Assembly (NCBI RefSeq): GCF_014842265.1
Contig: NZ_JACYVI010000016.1
Span: forward strand, 95,904 to 159,903
Direction: 5' to 3'
From: Pseudomonas sp. CFBP 13711
Lineage (GTDB): Bacteria > Pseudomonadota > Gammaproteobacteria > Pseudomonadales > Pseudomonadaceae
DNA length: 64,000 nt
Each line of letters starts with the position of its first letter. Position 1 is the first letter of the stretch. Made by a program: the position numbers and the translations under genes. Below the pieces are notes generated by a model. That model was not told where the DNA came from. It did not search any database and was given only the letters and a program-made list of their open reading frames with translations. Positions 18,024 through 26,628 of this stretch are shown in pieces.

Positions 18024-18050
18024 CCGTTCCTGCCCCCATGAGTGGTTATC

Positions 18051-18971
18051 GTGTCCCGACTTTTTTTACTTTTTGTCGTATTTATTACCGGTTTTTCAAC
18101 CATCACTGCTGCTGAAGCAAACGTCCGCGTCCTGACCAGCATCAAGCCGCTGCAACTGATCGCCGCGGCTGTGCAGGACGGAGTCGCGGTGCCGGAAGTC
18201 CTGCTTCCGCCGGGCGCATCCCCTCATAACTACGCGCTACGGCCGTCCGACGTACGGCGCGTACAGGAAGCCGATTTGCTCTACTGGATTGGCCCGGACA
18301 TGGAGACGTTCCTGCCTCGCGTGTTGTCCGGGCGCAGCAAAGCCTCGGTCCCGGTCGAGTCGTTGCCCGGCATGCACCTGCGTCATTTCACCGCCAGCGC
18401 CGAGCATCACGATGATGACGAAGACGAGCATGACCACGATCATCGCCCGGGCAGCGTCGATGCGCACTTGTGGCTGTCGTCAGTCAATGCGCGGGTAATT
18501 GCGGCGAAGATGGCCGCTGACTTGAGCCAGGCCGATCCGGCCAATGCGGCGCGTTATGAGAGCAACGTCAAAGCCTTCAGCGCACGCCTTGACGCGCTGG
18601 ACGCCAAAATCAAACAGCGGGTCGCCGGTATTTCAGGCAAGCAGTATTTCGTGTTCCACGAGGCGTTTGATTATTTCGAAGAAGCTTATGGGTTGAAGCA
18701 TGCGGGCGTCTTTGCCGTCAGCAGCGAGGTTCAGCCGGGTGCTCAGCACGTCGCTGCCATGCGCGCGCGGTTGACCGAATTCGGCAAGACCTGCGTGTTC
18801 AGCGAGCCGCCTCTTCGCCCGCGTCTGGCCGACACGTTGAGTGCGGGTCTGCCGGTCAAACTGGCCGAGCTGGACGGATTGGGCGGCTATACACCCGCCA
18901 CCGCCCAGGGTTATGAGCAATTGCTGAGCAAACTGGCGGATGATCTGGCGGGGTGTCTGGAAGGTTTGTAA
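18051..18971 (+). CDS. znuA: Zinc ABC transporter substrate-binding protein ZnuA
   Basis: About 306 residues. A signal peptide (MSRLFLLFVV to TAAEA) directs it to the periplasm. The ZnuA hallmark, a His/Asp/Glu-rich loop (EHHDDDEDEHDHDH, about residues 120-133), precedes the conserved DAHLWLS zinc-ligand motif. The start is uncertain: the GTG at 18051 gives the cleanest signal peptide, and the GTG at 18042 adds three residues. Neither has a strong ribosome site. Confidence 0.93.
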   Translation: MSRLFLLFVVFITGFSTITAAEANVRVLTSIKPLQLIAAAVQDGVAVPEVLLPPGASPHNYALRPSDVRRVQEADLLYWIGPDMETFLPRVLSGRSKASVPVESLPGMHLRHFTASAEHHDDDEDEHDHDHRPGSVDAHLWLSSVNARVIAAKMAADLSQADPANAARYESNVKAFSARLDALDAKIKQRVAGISGKQYFVFHEAFDYFEEAYGLKHAGVFAVSSEVQPGAQHVAAMRARLTEFGKTCVFSEPPLRPRLADTLSAGLPVKLAELDGLGGYTPATAQGYEQLLSKLADDLAGCLEGL

Positions 18972-18986
18972 GTGCTGGGCCGATGC

Positions 18987-19051
18987 CTTCGCGAGCAAGC
19001 TCACTCCTACAGTTGAACGCGGTCCCTGTGAGAGTGAGCTTGCTCACGAAG
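18987..19051. repeat. REP inverted pair
   Basis: Twenty-base arms 18987-19006 and 19032-19051 are inverted copies (CGAGCAAGCTCACTC type) with a single mismatch. The element lies between the convergent znuA and thrB genes and is of a different sequence family from the REP at 3707. Confidence 0.8.
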
Positions 19052-19062
19052 CTTTCTGATGT

Positions 19063-20013
19063 CTACAACGCAAACGGCAACGGGATATGGGTTTCCTGCC
19101 GCTGTTCCAGGCGTTTGCGGAATTCGTCCGGATCATGGATCAGCACGTCTTGGCCGGCGAAGGTTTCGGCGGCAATGAGGCGTGACAGCCAGAAGCGCAC
19201 GCAACCCACACGCAGCATCGTCGACCACAGCTCGGCTTCGGCGGCTGTAAACGGCCTCAGCGCGGCATACGCACCCAGAAACGCCCGGGCGCGCGGCGCA
19301 TCGATGGTGCCGTTCTCAAACGAGCACCAGTCATTCACCGCAATCGCCACGTCGTACAGCATCGGCCCGGAACAGGCGTTGTAGAAATCGATCACGCCCG
19401 TCAGGTGGGTGCCTTCGAACAGCGTGTTGTCGCGGAACAGGTCGGCGTGCAGATTGGCCCGCGGCAGCGCCATGATGGCCGCCTTGCGACGCTGAATTTC
19501 CTCGACGGCTTTGGTCAGCAGCGCGCCCTGCGCCTCGTCCAGGTGAGAGATGAAATTACCGCCCTCCTCCAGCATCCAGTCCAGACCACGGTCGGTTTTA
19601 CGCTCGATAGTCGCGCTGCGTGTGGCCATGTGCATGTGCGCCATGAACTCGCCAATTTGCACGCAGTGCTGGGTGTTGGGTTCGGCCGGGTGCTTGCCGG
19701 ACAGACGCGGTTGCAGCAGCGCCGGTTTGCCTTTCAGCTCGCGCAGGGCCTGGCCGTCGGTGGTGCGCAGTGCGTAGGGCACGGGCAGGTTGGCATCGTG
19801 GAGGACGTCCAGCAGCTCGATGAAAAACGGCATTTCCTGAACCGGGCCGCGCTCGACCAGGGTCAGCACGAATTCGCCCTGCTCCAGGCTGATGAAGAAA
19901 TTGGTGTTTTCACTTCCAGCGGCAATGCCCTGAAAATCACGCAGGGCGCCAAGCCCGTACGGGGCGAGAAAAGCTTCCAGCTCGGGCCGAGCCAGGGGAG
20001 TAAAAACGGACAT
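19063..20013 (-). CDS. thrB: Homoserine kinase (type II, choline-kinase fold)
   Basis: A 316-residue kinase that phosphorylates homoserine, the penultimate step of threonine synthesis. It has the aminoglycoside-phosphotransferase fold: AAGSENTNFF near the N-terminus, catalytic loop LHADLFRDN (about residues 190-198) and GVIDFYNA with the metal-binding aspartate. Length and the MSVFTPL start are typical of pseudomonad ThrB. The DUF2782 gene lies upstream on the same strand. Confidence 0.95.
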   Translation of the reverse strand: MSVFTPLARPELEAFLAPYGLGALRDFQGIAAGSENTNFFISLEQGEFVLTLVERGPVQEMPFFIELLDVLHDANLPVPYALRTTDGQALRELKGKPALLQPRLSGKHPAEPNTQHCVQIGEFMAHMHMATRSATIERKTDRGLDWMLEEGGNFISHLDEAQGALLTKAVEEIQRRKAAIMALPRANLHADLFRDNTLFEGTHLTGVIDFYNACSGPMLYDVAIAVNDWCSFENGTIDAPRARAFLGAYAALRPFTAAEAELWSTMLRVGCVRFWLSRLIAAETFAGQDVLIHDPDEFRKRLEQRQETHIPLPFAL

Positions 20014-20047
20014 AGAAGACTGCCAGCAAGAGAGTGAATGTAGGGCG

Positions 20048-20338
20048 TTACCAGCTGAATAGTACCCATTGGGGTATCAGCATGTCCGGTTGATCCGAAC
20101 GTATGAATTGACCACTTGTGCCGTCGGCGCGCACCAGATAATAAGGCTTGCCGTGTTTGGGCGTGATCTTCACGGCGTACACGAATCCGTTCGCACGATA
20201 CTCCGTGATGAAGCCGTCGCTGTCCTGACGGATGGTCACATCAGGCTCTGCCGATGGCGCTTCTTCATCCGCCGCGACCGCCAGCCACGAACAGGCCAGC
20301 AACCCGCCGAGCAGTAACAGGCGATTCTGCGCGCGCAT
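20048..20338 (-). CDS. DUF2782 secreted small protein
   Basis: A 96-residue protein with a signal peptide (MRAQNRLLLLGGLLACSWLAVAADEE) and a DUF2782 core (EPDVTIRQ, EYRANGFVYAVKITPKHGKPYYLV). It is probably periplasmic; function is unknown. By recall it is the PA5494 equivalent, between thrB and polA. The thrB start lies 35 bases downstream, so the two may be co-transcribed. Confidence 0.85.
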   Translation of the reverse strand: MRAQNRLLLLGGLLACSWLAVAADEEAPSAEPDVTIRQDSDGFITEYRANGFVYAVKITPKHGKPYYLVRADGTSGQFIRSDQPDMLIPQWVLFSW

Positions 20339-20412
20339 GATAACCTTGTGCCTTTGTCGTCAACGGTCCGCGCATTCTAGCGCCGACCCCGCCGAAAAGG
20401 TTGATCTTGCAC

Positions 20413-23178
20413 ATGAGTCTTGCGCCCCTCGTCCTGGTGGACGGTTCTTCTTATCTTTACCGCGCGTTCCATGCGCTGCCGCCGCTCATGACCTCCAAAG
20501 GCCTGCCCACCGGTGCGGTCAAGGGCGTGCTGAACATGCTCAAAAGCCTGCGCAGGCAATATCCTGAAAGCCCGTTTGCCGTGGTGTTCGACGCCAAGGG
20601 CGGGACGTTTCGCGACGCGCTCTACGGCGAATACAAAGCCAACCGCCCCAGCATGCCGGACGACATGCGCGTGCAGATCGACTTCCTGCACAACTGCGTG
20701 CGAGGCCTCGGCTACCCGCTGTTGTGCGTTGAAGGCGTGGAGGCCGATGACGTGATCGGCACATTGGCGCGCAGCAGCGCTGCCGCCGATCGCCCGGTGG
20801 TGATCTCCACCGGTGACAAGGACATGGCGCAGCTGGTCGACGGCCACATCACGCTGGTCAACACCATGACCGGCAGCGTGCTGGATGTCGCCGGCGTGAA
20901 AGAAAAGTTCGGCGTCGGCCCGGAACACATCATCGATTACCTGGCGCTGATGGGCGACAAGGTCGACAACATCCCCGGCGTGCCCGGTGTCGGTGAGAAA
21001 ACCGCAGCAGGCCTGCTGGTGGGCATCAACGGCGGCCTGAAAGAGCTTTACGCGAACCTCGACAAAGTGGCAGCGCTGCCGCTTCGGGGCGCCAAATCCC
21101 TGCCGGCCAAGCTCGAAGAACACAAGGAGATGGCCTTCCTGTCCTACGAGCTGGCGACCATCAAGATCGACGTGCCGCTGGACATCAAGCTCGACGCTTT
21201 GCACTGCGGCGAGCCTGATCGTGAAGCGCTGATGGCGCTGTACACCGAGCTGGAATTCAAAAGCTGGATCACTGATCTGCAGCGTGATGCCCGCCAGGAA
21301 GGCGCGGAAGTCGTCCCCGCTGCCGAGCCGGCGCCGATCATCGAAGCCACGTACGAGCTCATTCTTGAGCAAACCCAATTCGACGACTGGCTGAAGAAGC
21401 TCAACGCCGCGCAGTTGTTCGCCTTCGTGGTGCAGAGCAACGGCACCGACGCCCAGCGCGCGCAGATCGTCGGTCTGTCGTTTGCGATCAAGACCCACGA
21501 AGCCTGCTACATCCCACTGACCCATTCCTATATGGGGGTGCAGCAGCAACTGGATCGCGACGCGGTGCTGAAAGCGGTCAAGCCCATCCTGGAGGACGCG
21601 AGCAAAATCAAGGTCGGCCAGCACGCCAAGTTTGCGATCAACCTGCTGGCCAACTGCGCCATTGACGGCGACCAGAGCCAGGGCATCAACGTGCAGGGCG
21701 TCAAGTTCGACACGATGCTCGAATCCTACGTGCTCGACTCCACCGCGACGCGCCACGACCGTGACAGCCTGGTCGCCAAGTACCTGGATCACACGCCGGT
21801 CAATTTCCAGGACATCGCGGGCAAGGGTGCGAAACAGCTGAGTTTCGATCAGATCGCGCTGGAGCAGGCCGGCACCTATGCGGCTGAAGAGGCTGACCTG
21901 ACGCTGCGCCTGCACGAGGTGCTGCAGGAGAGGCTGGCCAAGACGCCGAGTCTGGCCCCTGTGCTGAACGACATTGAAATGCCGCTTATGCCCGTACTGG
22001 CGCGCATCGAGCGTCAAGGCGCGCTGGTCGATGCCAATCTGCTGGGCAATCAGAGCGTCGAGCTGGGCAACAAAATGACCGAGCTTGAGCGCGAAGCGTT
22101 CGCCATCGCCGGTGAGGAATTCAATCTCGGCTCGCCCAAGCAGCTCGGGGTGATTCTCTATGAAAAGCTCGGCATGCCGATCATCAGCAAGACCGCCACC
22201 GGCCAGCCGTCCACGGCTGAAGCGGTGCTCGCTGAACTGGCCGAGCAGGAATATCCGCTGCCGAAAGTGCTGATGCAGTACCGCTCGATGAGCAAACTGA
22301 AGAGCACGTACACCGATCGCCTGCCTGAGCAGATCAACCCGCGCACCGGGCGAATTCACACCTCCTACCATCAGGCGGTGGCGGTGACCGGACGTTTGTC
22401 CTCCAGCGACCCGAACCTGCAGAACATCCCTATCCGCACCGCCGAGGGTCGTCGCATTCGTCAGGCGTTTGTCGCCCCCCAAGGCTACAAACTGCTGGCG
22501 GCGGACTACTCGCAGATCGAGCTGCGGATCATGGCGCATCTGGCCAAGGACGAAGGCTTGCTGCACGCCTTCCGCAACGATCTGGACGTACACCGGGCGA
22601 CGGCGGGCGAGGTGTTCGGTGTCGAACTGCCGGACGTGACCAACGACATGCGCCGCAGCGCCAAAGCGATTAACTTCGGTCTGATCTACGGCATGAGCGC
22701 GTTCGGGCTGGCCAAGCAGATTGGTGTTGATCGCAAGCAATCCCAGGCGTACGTGGATCGCTACTTCGCGCGCTATCCCGGCGTGCTGGATTACATGGAG
22801 CGCACCCGTGCGCAGGCGGCGGAACAAGGGTATGTCGAGACCATCTTCGGTCGTCGCCTGTACCTGCCGGACATCAACGCGAAGAATCAGGCGCTGCGCA
22901 AAGGTGCCGAACGCATGGCGATCAACGCGCCGATGCAAGGCACGGCGGCGGACATCATCAAGCGGGCGATGGTCGCGGTGAACGGCTGGCTGGAAGACTC
23001 AGGTCTGGATGCTCGCGTCATCCTGCAGGTTCACGATGAACTGGTGCTGGAGGTGCATGAGGATCTGGTCGAGCAGATCAGCAAGGACATCCGCGTGCAC
23101 ATGAGCGGCGCCGCCGAGCTGGACGTTCCGCTGTTGGTTGAAGTGGGTGTGGGGAACAACTGGGACGAGGCCCATTGA
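20413..23178 (+). CDS. polA: DNA polymerase I with degenerate 3'-5' exonuclease site
   Basis: About 921 residues. The 5'-nuclease domain (1 to ~290) keeps its acidic motifs (VEADDVIGT, STGDKDM, GDKVDNIPG). The polymerase domain is complete (DYSQIELRI, RRSAKAINFGLIYG, VHDELVLE). The middle 3'-5' exonuclease domain has lost its metal ligands: the DxE of motif I is V339-V-Q341, the motif II aspartate is A408, and the YAAED aspartate is E493. The enzyme should replicate, repair and remove Okazaki primers but lack proofreading. I prefer the ATG at 20413 over the TTG at 20401. Confidence 0.96.
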   Translation: MSLAPLVLVDGSSYLYRAFHALPPLMTSKGLPTGAVKGVLNMLKSLRRQYPESPFAVVFDAKGGTFRDALYGEYKANRPSMPDDMRVQIDFLHNCVRGLGYPLLCVEGVEADDVIGTLARSSAAADRPVVISTGDKDMAQLVDGHITLVNTMTGSVLDVAGVKEKFGVGPEHIIDYLALMGDKVDNIPGVPGVGEKTAAGLLVGINGGLKELYANLDKVAALPLRGAKSLPAKLEEHKEMAFLSYELATIKIDVPLDIKLDALHCGEPDREALMALYTELEFKSWITDLQRDARQEGAEVVPAAEPAPIIEATYELILEQTQFDDWLKKLNAAQLFAFVVQSNGTDAQRAQIVGLSFAIKTHEACYIPLTHSYMGVQQQLDRDAVLKAVKPILEDASKIKVGQHAKFAINLLANCAIDGDQSQGINVQGVKFDTMLESYVLDSTATRHDRDSLVAKYLDHTPVNFQDIAGKGAKQLSFDQIALEQAGTYAAEEADLTLRLHEVLQERLAKTPSLAPVLNDIEMPLMPVLARIERQGALVDANLLGNQSVELGNKMTELEREAFAIAGEEFNLGSPKQLGVILYEKLGMPIISKTATGQPSTAEAVLAELAEQEYPLPKVLMQYRSMSKLKSTYTDRLPEQINPRTGRIHTSYHQAVAVTGRLSSSDPNLQNIPIRTAEGRRIRQAFVAPQGYKLLAADYSQIELRIMAHLAKDEGLLHAFRNDLDVHRATAGEVFGVELPDVTNDMRRSAKAINFGLIYGMSAFGLAKQIGVDRKQSQAYVDRYFARYPGVLDYMERTRAQAAEQGYVETIFGRRLYLPDINAKNQALRKGAERMAINAPMQGTAADIIKRAMVAVNGWLEDSGLDARVILQVHDELVLEVHEDLVEQISKDIRVHMSGAAELDVPLLVEVGVGNNWDEAH

Positions 23179-23245
23179 TACTGGTTTGCCGTTCCGATTC
23201 TGCAGGGAGTCGGAACCGCGCCATCATTAAATTTCCGCCGGTTTT

Positions 23246-23273
23246 GAACTTCGGCGGACAAAACCCGGTCTGA
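23246..23273 (+). promoter_or_regulatory. AlgU (sigma-22)-type promoter of ersA
   Basis: GAACTT at 23246-23251 and TCTGA at 23269-23273 are separated by 17 bases, matching the consensus of the envelope-stress sigma factor AlgU. The expected start is near 23280, just before the first RNA hairpin. Confidence 0.8.
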
Positions 23274-23279
23274 GTTTGC

Positions 23280-23408
23280 GAATGGCTGACGTAGCCATTC
23301 ATGCTCCTATGTTGTGTTAAGTGTTGGCAGATATCCGGACCCCTTCCGAGAGGTCTGGACTTGGACCCCGAACTTCCCCTCCCCACATGAAGTCCGGGGT
23401 TTTTTTTG
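23280..23408 (+). ncRNA. ersA: ErsA-type small regulatory RNA
   Basis: A short RNA of about 129 bases lies between polA and engB, the locus of ErsA in Pseudomonas (Spot 42 in enterics). A hairpin at 23280-23300 (GAATGGCT with AGCCATTC) and a second at about 23335-23358 precede the terminator. The terminator stem 23366-23376/23389-23399 has a loop of CCCTCCCCACAT, a C-rich anti-Shine-Dalgarno-like seed, then eight Ts. ErsA is known as an AlgU-dependent, Hfq-linked regulator of envelope and exopolysaccharide genes; targets here are not readable. Confidence 0.85.
23366..23407 (+). terminator. Terminator of ersA
   Basis: An 11-base stem with one internal mismatch and a 12-base C-rich loop is followed by a run of eight Ts. 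It ends just before the convergent engB stop codon. Confidence 0.9.
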
Positions 23409-23416
23409 CCTGCGAT

Positions 23417-24052
23417 TCAGGCCGCCGGTGCCTTGTCTTCCAGTTCCATCCAGTCCGCCAGCACGGTGTAAGCCTCTTCCAGGCCCATGCGCTTGGGTGC
23501 CGAGAACAGCTGGATGGTGATTGCGTCACCCCAACCGCGATGGATTTCCGACTGGACTTTGAGCAGCGTGTTTTTCGCCGCGCCGAAGGTCAGCTTGTCG
23601 GCTTTGGTCAGCAGAATATGCATCGGCATACCACTGGCGATGGCCCAGTCGAGCATCAAAAGGTCGAAGTCGGTCATCGGGTGGCGGATGTCCATCATCA
23701 GGATCAGCCCCTTCAGACTTTCACGGCCGCCCAGATAGGCTTCGAGGTGGCGCTGCCAGTGCAGCTTCAGCGGAATCGGCACTTTCGCGTAACCATAGCC
23801 AGGCAAGTCGACCAGACGGCGGTCGTCGTCCAGGCTGAAGAAGTTCAGCAGCTGGGTGCGGCCAGGGGTTTTCGACGTGCGCGCCAGGCTGGCGTGAGTC
23901 AGGGTGTTCAGCGCGCTGGATTTACCGGCGTTGGAGCGGCCGGCGAACGCGACTTCAAAGCCTTCGTCATCCGGGCATTGGTCGACTTTGGCAGCGCTGA
24001 GCATGAACTTGGCTTGTTGGCACAGGCCGAGAATAGGGTTCTTGAGTTGCAT
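23417..24052 (-). CDS. engB: Ribosome-biogenesis GTPase EngB/YsxC
   Basis: A 211-residue TRAFAC GTPase needed for 50S assembly. G1 is GRSNAGKSS (about residues 38-46), G2 lies around TPGRTQ, G3 is DLPGYGYA and G4 is TKADK. It has the normal length. It is convergent with polA/ersA and divergent from the cytochrome c4 gene. Confidence 0.95.
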   Translation of the reverse strand: MQLKNPILGLCQQAKFMLSAAKVDQCPDDEGFEVAFAGRSNAGKSSALNTLTHASLARTSKTPGRTQLLNFFSLDDDRRLVDLPGYGYAKVPIPLKLHWQRHLEAYLGGRESLKGLILMMDIRHPMTDFDLLMLDWAIASGMPMHILLTKADKLTFGAAKNTLLKVQSEIHRGWGDAITIQLFSAPKRMGLEEAYTVLADWMELEDKAPAA

Positions 24053-24286
24053 GGGATATCCGGTGAGGGCGTTGCGACGTGCGCGGCAACGGGGTGTCTT
24101 TTTCCGTTCAATGGGCGCGAGTATATAATGCCGCGGATTTTCATGTGTGCCTTGTCCTGCCCCCGCAAGGGTGTTGTCGACGCAAGAGCCCGCCCGGCAT
24201 CTGCACTGAAACGTCCAAAAACAGGCCGCTTCTTCTCAAGCCAGCCCATCATGAGGGCCGTACTTTCAGCCGCATCGGATCAACCC

Positions 24287-24904
24287 ATGAACGCATTTCT
24301 GTCGAGCCTGCTGTTGACCCTGAGCCTGAATGGCGTCGTGCAGGCCGCTGAATCGCCCGTGGGCGATCCGCTCGCCGGCCAAGGGAAAACAGCAGTCTGC
24401 GGCGCCTGCCATGGGCCCGACGGTAACAGTCTGGTGCCCATCTTCCCGAAGCTCGCCGGCCAGGGCGAACGCTATCTGCTCAAGCAGCTGCACGACATCA
24501 AGGACGGCAAGCGGGTTGTGCTGGAAATGACTGGACAGCTTAATCCGCTCACGGATCAGGACCTGGCCGACATCGCCGCTTACTACGCCGGCCAGAAAGG
24601 CAGTGTCGGCACTGCCGATCCCGATCTCGCCGCCCGAGGTGAAGCGCTGTTTCGCGGCGGCAAGCTCGATGAGGGCATGCCGGCCTGCATCGGCTGCCAT
24701 TCTCCACACGGCGCGGGCATTGCAACGGCAGGCTTTCCGCACGTGAGCGGGCAGCACGCCGATTACATCAAGAAACAGCTCACGGCGTTCCGCGCAGGTG
24801 ACCGCACTAACGACGGCTACACGCTGGTCATGCGCACCATCGCCGCGAAGCTGAGCGATAAGGATATCGACGCGCTCGCGGCTTACATTCAAGGGCTGCA
24901 TTGA
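24287..24904 (+). CDS. Cytochrome c4 (dihaem)
   Basis: A 205-residue periplasmic protein with a signal peptide (MNAFLSSLLLTLSLNGVVQA) and two CxxCH haem sites: CGACH at 38-42 and CIGCH near residue 133. Distal methionines are plausible in VLEM and TLVMRT. Cytochrome c4 carries electrons to terminal oxidases. An open frame extends far upstream to 23321 across engB but is not protein-like. The ribosome site is weak. Confidence 0.92.
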   Translation: MNAFLSSLLLTLSLNGVVQAAESPVGDPLAGQGKTAVCGACHGPDGNSLVPIFPKLAGQGERYLLKQLHDIKDGKRVVLEMTGQLNPLTDQDLADIAAYYAGQKGSVGTADPDLAARGEALFRGGKLDEGMPACIGCHSPHGAGIATAGFPHVSGQHADYIKKQLTAFRAGDRTNDGYTLVMRTIAAKLSDKDIDALAAYIQGLH

Positions 24905-24975
24905 GCGTCAGGGCAGCGATCCTGACGGACACGGCTGGTAAAACAAATTGCTCACAGACCTGCCCGGACGGGCCA

Positions 24976-25004
24976 AAAAGGGTAGCGAACGGCTGCCCTT
25001 TTTT
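24976..25004 (+). terminator. Terminator after cytochrome c4
   Basis: AGGGTAGC pairs with GGCTGCCCT around GAAC with one mismatch, followed by six Ts. It separates the cytochrome gene from dsbA. Confidence 0.75.
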
Positions 25005-25095
25005 GTGGCTGCAGGCGTTACACTTGCGAACTCATATCACCTCGGCCGGTCGAACTGCGGCCACCGAAGTGACCTTCCATGCCCAGGAGTTAAGC

Positions 25096-25737
25096 ATGCG
25101 TAATCTGATTCTCAGCGCCGCTCTGATTTTCACCAGCCTGTTCGGTCTGACCGCTCAAGCAGCAGAGCCCATCGAAGCCGGCAAGCAATACGTCGAGCTG
25201 AAAAGCGCTGTTCCTGTTTCCGAGCCGGGCAAGATCGAAGTCGTCGAAATGTTCTGGTACGGCTGCCCGCACTGCTACGCCTTCGAGCCGGTCATCAACC
25301 CATGGGTCGAAAAACTTCCCGCCGACGTCCACTTCATCCGCGTTCCCGCCATGTTCGGCGGCCCTTGGGACGCTCACGGCCAGCTATTCATTACCCTCGA
25401 CACCATGGGTGTGGAGAAGAAAGTCCACACCGCCGTGTTCGACGCGATTCAGAAAGGCGGCAAGCGTCTGACCGACCCGAACGACATGGCTGACTTCGTT
25501 GCCACCCAGGGCGTCGACAAGACCAAGTTCCTCGAAACCTTCAACTCGTTCGCTGTGAAGGGCAAGATCGCCCAATACAAGGAACTGGCCAAGAAGTATG
25601 AAATCACTGGCGTTCCTACCATGATCGTCAACGGCAAGTACCGCTTTGATCTCGGCACTGCCGGTGGTCCTGAGCAAGCGCTGCAAGTGGCCGATCAGTT
25701 GATCGCCAAAGAGCGCGCGACGCTGACCGCCAAGTAA
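25096..25737 (+). CDS. dsbA: Thiol:disulfide oxidase DsbA
   Basis: A 213-residue periplasmic thioredoxin-fold oxidase that introduces disulfides into exported proteins. A signal peptide (MRNLILSAALIF to AQA) is followed by active site C57-P-H-C60 and the cis-proline loop TGVPTMIVNG. The ATG at 25096 follows CAGGAG. The EEP-family gene follows after 9 bases. Confidence 0.96.
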   Translation: MRNLILSAALIFTSLFGLTAQAAEPIEAGKQYVELKSAVPVSEPGKIEVVEMFWYGCPHCYAFEPVINPWVEKLPADVHFIRVPAMFGGPWDAHGQLFITLDTMGVEKKVHTAVFDAIQKGGKRLTDPNDMADFVATQGVDKTKFLETFNSFAVKGKIAQYKELAKKYEITGVPTMIVNGKYRFDLGTAGGPEQALQVADQLIAKERATLTAK

Positions 25738-25746
25738 GCGCTGACC

Positions 25747-26628
25747 ATGGCGCGCTGGGGAACTACTGAACGGGTCGTTGCCCGGCACAAGCCGAAGGTC
25801 AACGAGCATCATCTTCACGAAACAGGGTTGCCGGCCGACGGTCGGCTTCGCCTGCTCAGCTTCAATATCCAGGTGGGTAACAGCACCGAACGCTACCGGC
25901 ACTATCTGACCCGGGGTTGGCAGCATCTGCTGCCCCACAATGGCAGAGCCGGGAATCTGCAGAAGATCGGCGACCTGCTGCGCGACTATGATCTGGTCGC
26001 GTTACAGGAAGCTGATGGCGGCAGCCTGCGTTCGGGCTACATCAACCAAGTCGAACACCTTGCCCAGCTCGGTTCTTTTCCGTACTGGCACCAGCAACTC
26101 AATCGAAACCTCGGACGCCTCGCCCAGCACAGCAATGGCGTGCTCAGCCGTTTGCGTCCGTGGGACATCGAAGACCATCCGCTGCCAGGCCCGGCCGGGC
26201 GTGGCGCCATTCTCGTTCGCTTCGGCGAAGGCCCGGATGCGCTGGTCGTGGTGGTCATGCACCTGGCACTGGGCGCGCGGACCCGTACACGGCAGCTCGC
26301 GTACATTCGCGAGCTGATTGGCGGGTATCGCCATCAGGTGCTGATGGGCGACATGAACACCCACGCCAATGACCTGCTGCAAACCTCGCCACTGCGCGAT
26401 CTCGGCCTGCTCGCCCCGCAGATCGAAGCGACTTTTCCGAGCTGGCGTCCCCAGCGATGCCTGGACCACATCCTTCTGAGCCCGACCCTGACCCTTGAAA
26501 AAGTGCAGGTACTGGCGCAGCCCATTTCCGATCATCTGCCCGTCGCGGTGGAGATTCGCTTGCCGGCCTCATTAATCGGTGACTCGCTGCCGATAACAAG
26601 CACATCTCCTCGCGGACCTGTGGAATGA
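25747..26628 (+). CDS. Endonuclease/exonuclease/phosphatase-family protein
   Basis: A 293-residue EEP-fold hydrolase. Visible motifs are LLSFNIQVG, ALQEADGG (metal-binding Glu), LMGDMNTHA (Asp/Asn) and SDHLPVAVEI (catalytic His). No signal peptide is seen, so it is probably cytosolic. The substrate (nucleic acid or phospho-compound) is unknown. The stop overlaps the start of the GGDEF gene by 4 bases, linking it to c-di-GMP signalling by context only. Confidence 0.88.
   Translation: MARWGTTERVVARHKPKVNEHHLHETGLPADGRLRLLSFNIQVGNSTERYRHYLTRGWQHLLPHNGRAGNLQKIGDLLRDYDLVALQEADGGSLRSGYINQVEHLAQLGSFPYWHQQLNRNLGRLAQHSNGVLSRLRPWDIEDHPLPGPAGRGAILVRFGEGPDALVVVVMHLALGARTRTRQLAYIRELIGGYRHQVLMGDMNTHANDLLQTSPLRDLGLLAPQIEATFPSWRPQRCLDHILLSPTLTLEKVQVLAQPISDHLPVAVEIRLPASLIGDSLPITSTSPRGPVE

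Noticed and set aside
20377..22938. 853-residue open frame antisense to polA
   Set aside because: It is a shadow of GC-rich codon use: no start context and no family features, and polA is certain on the other strand.
23321..24286. Long N-terminal extension of the cytochrome c4 frame
   Set aside because: It runs antisense to engB and ersA, whose products are clear; the signal peptide starts at 24287.
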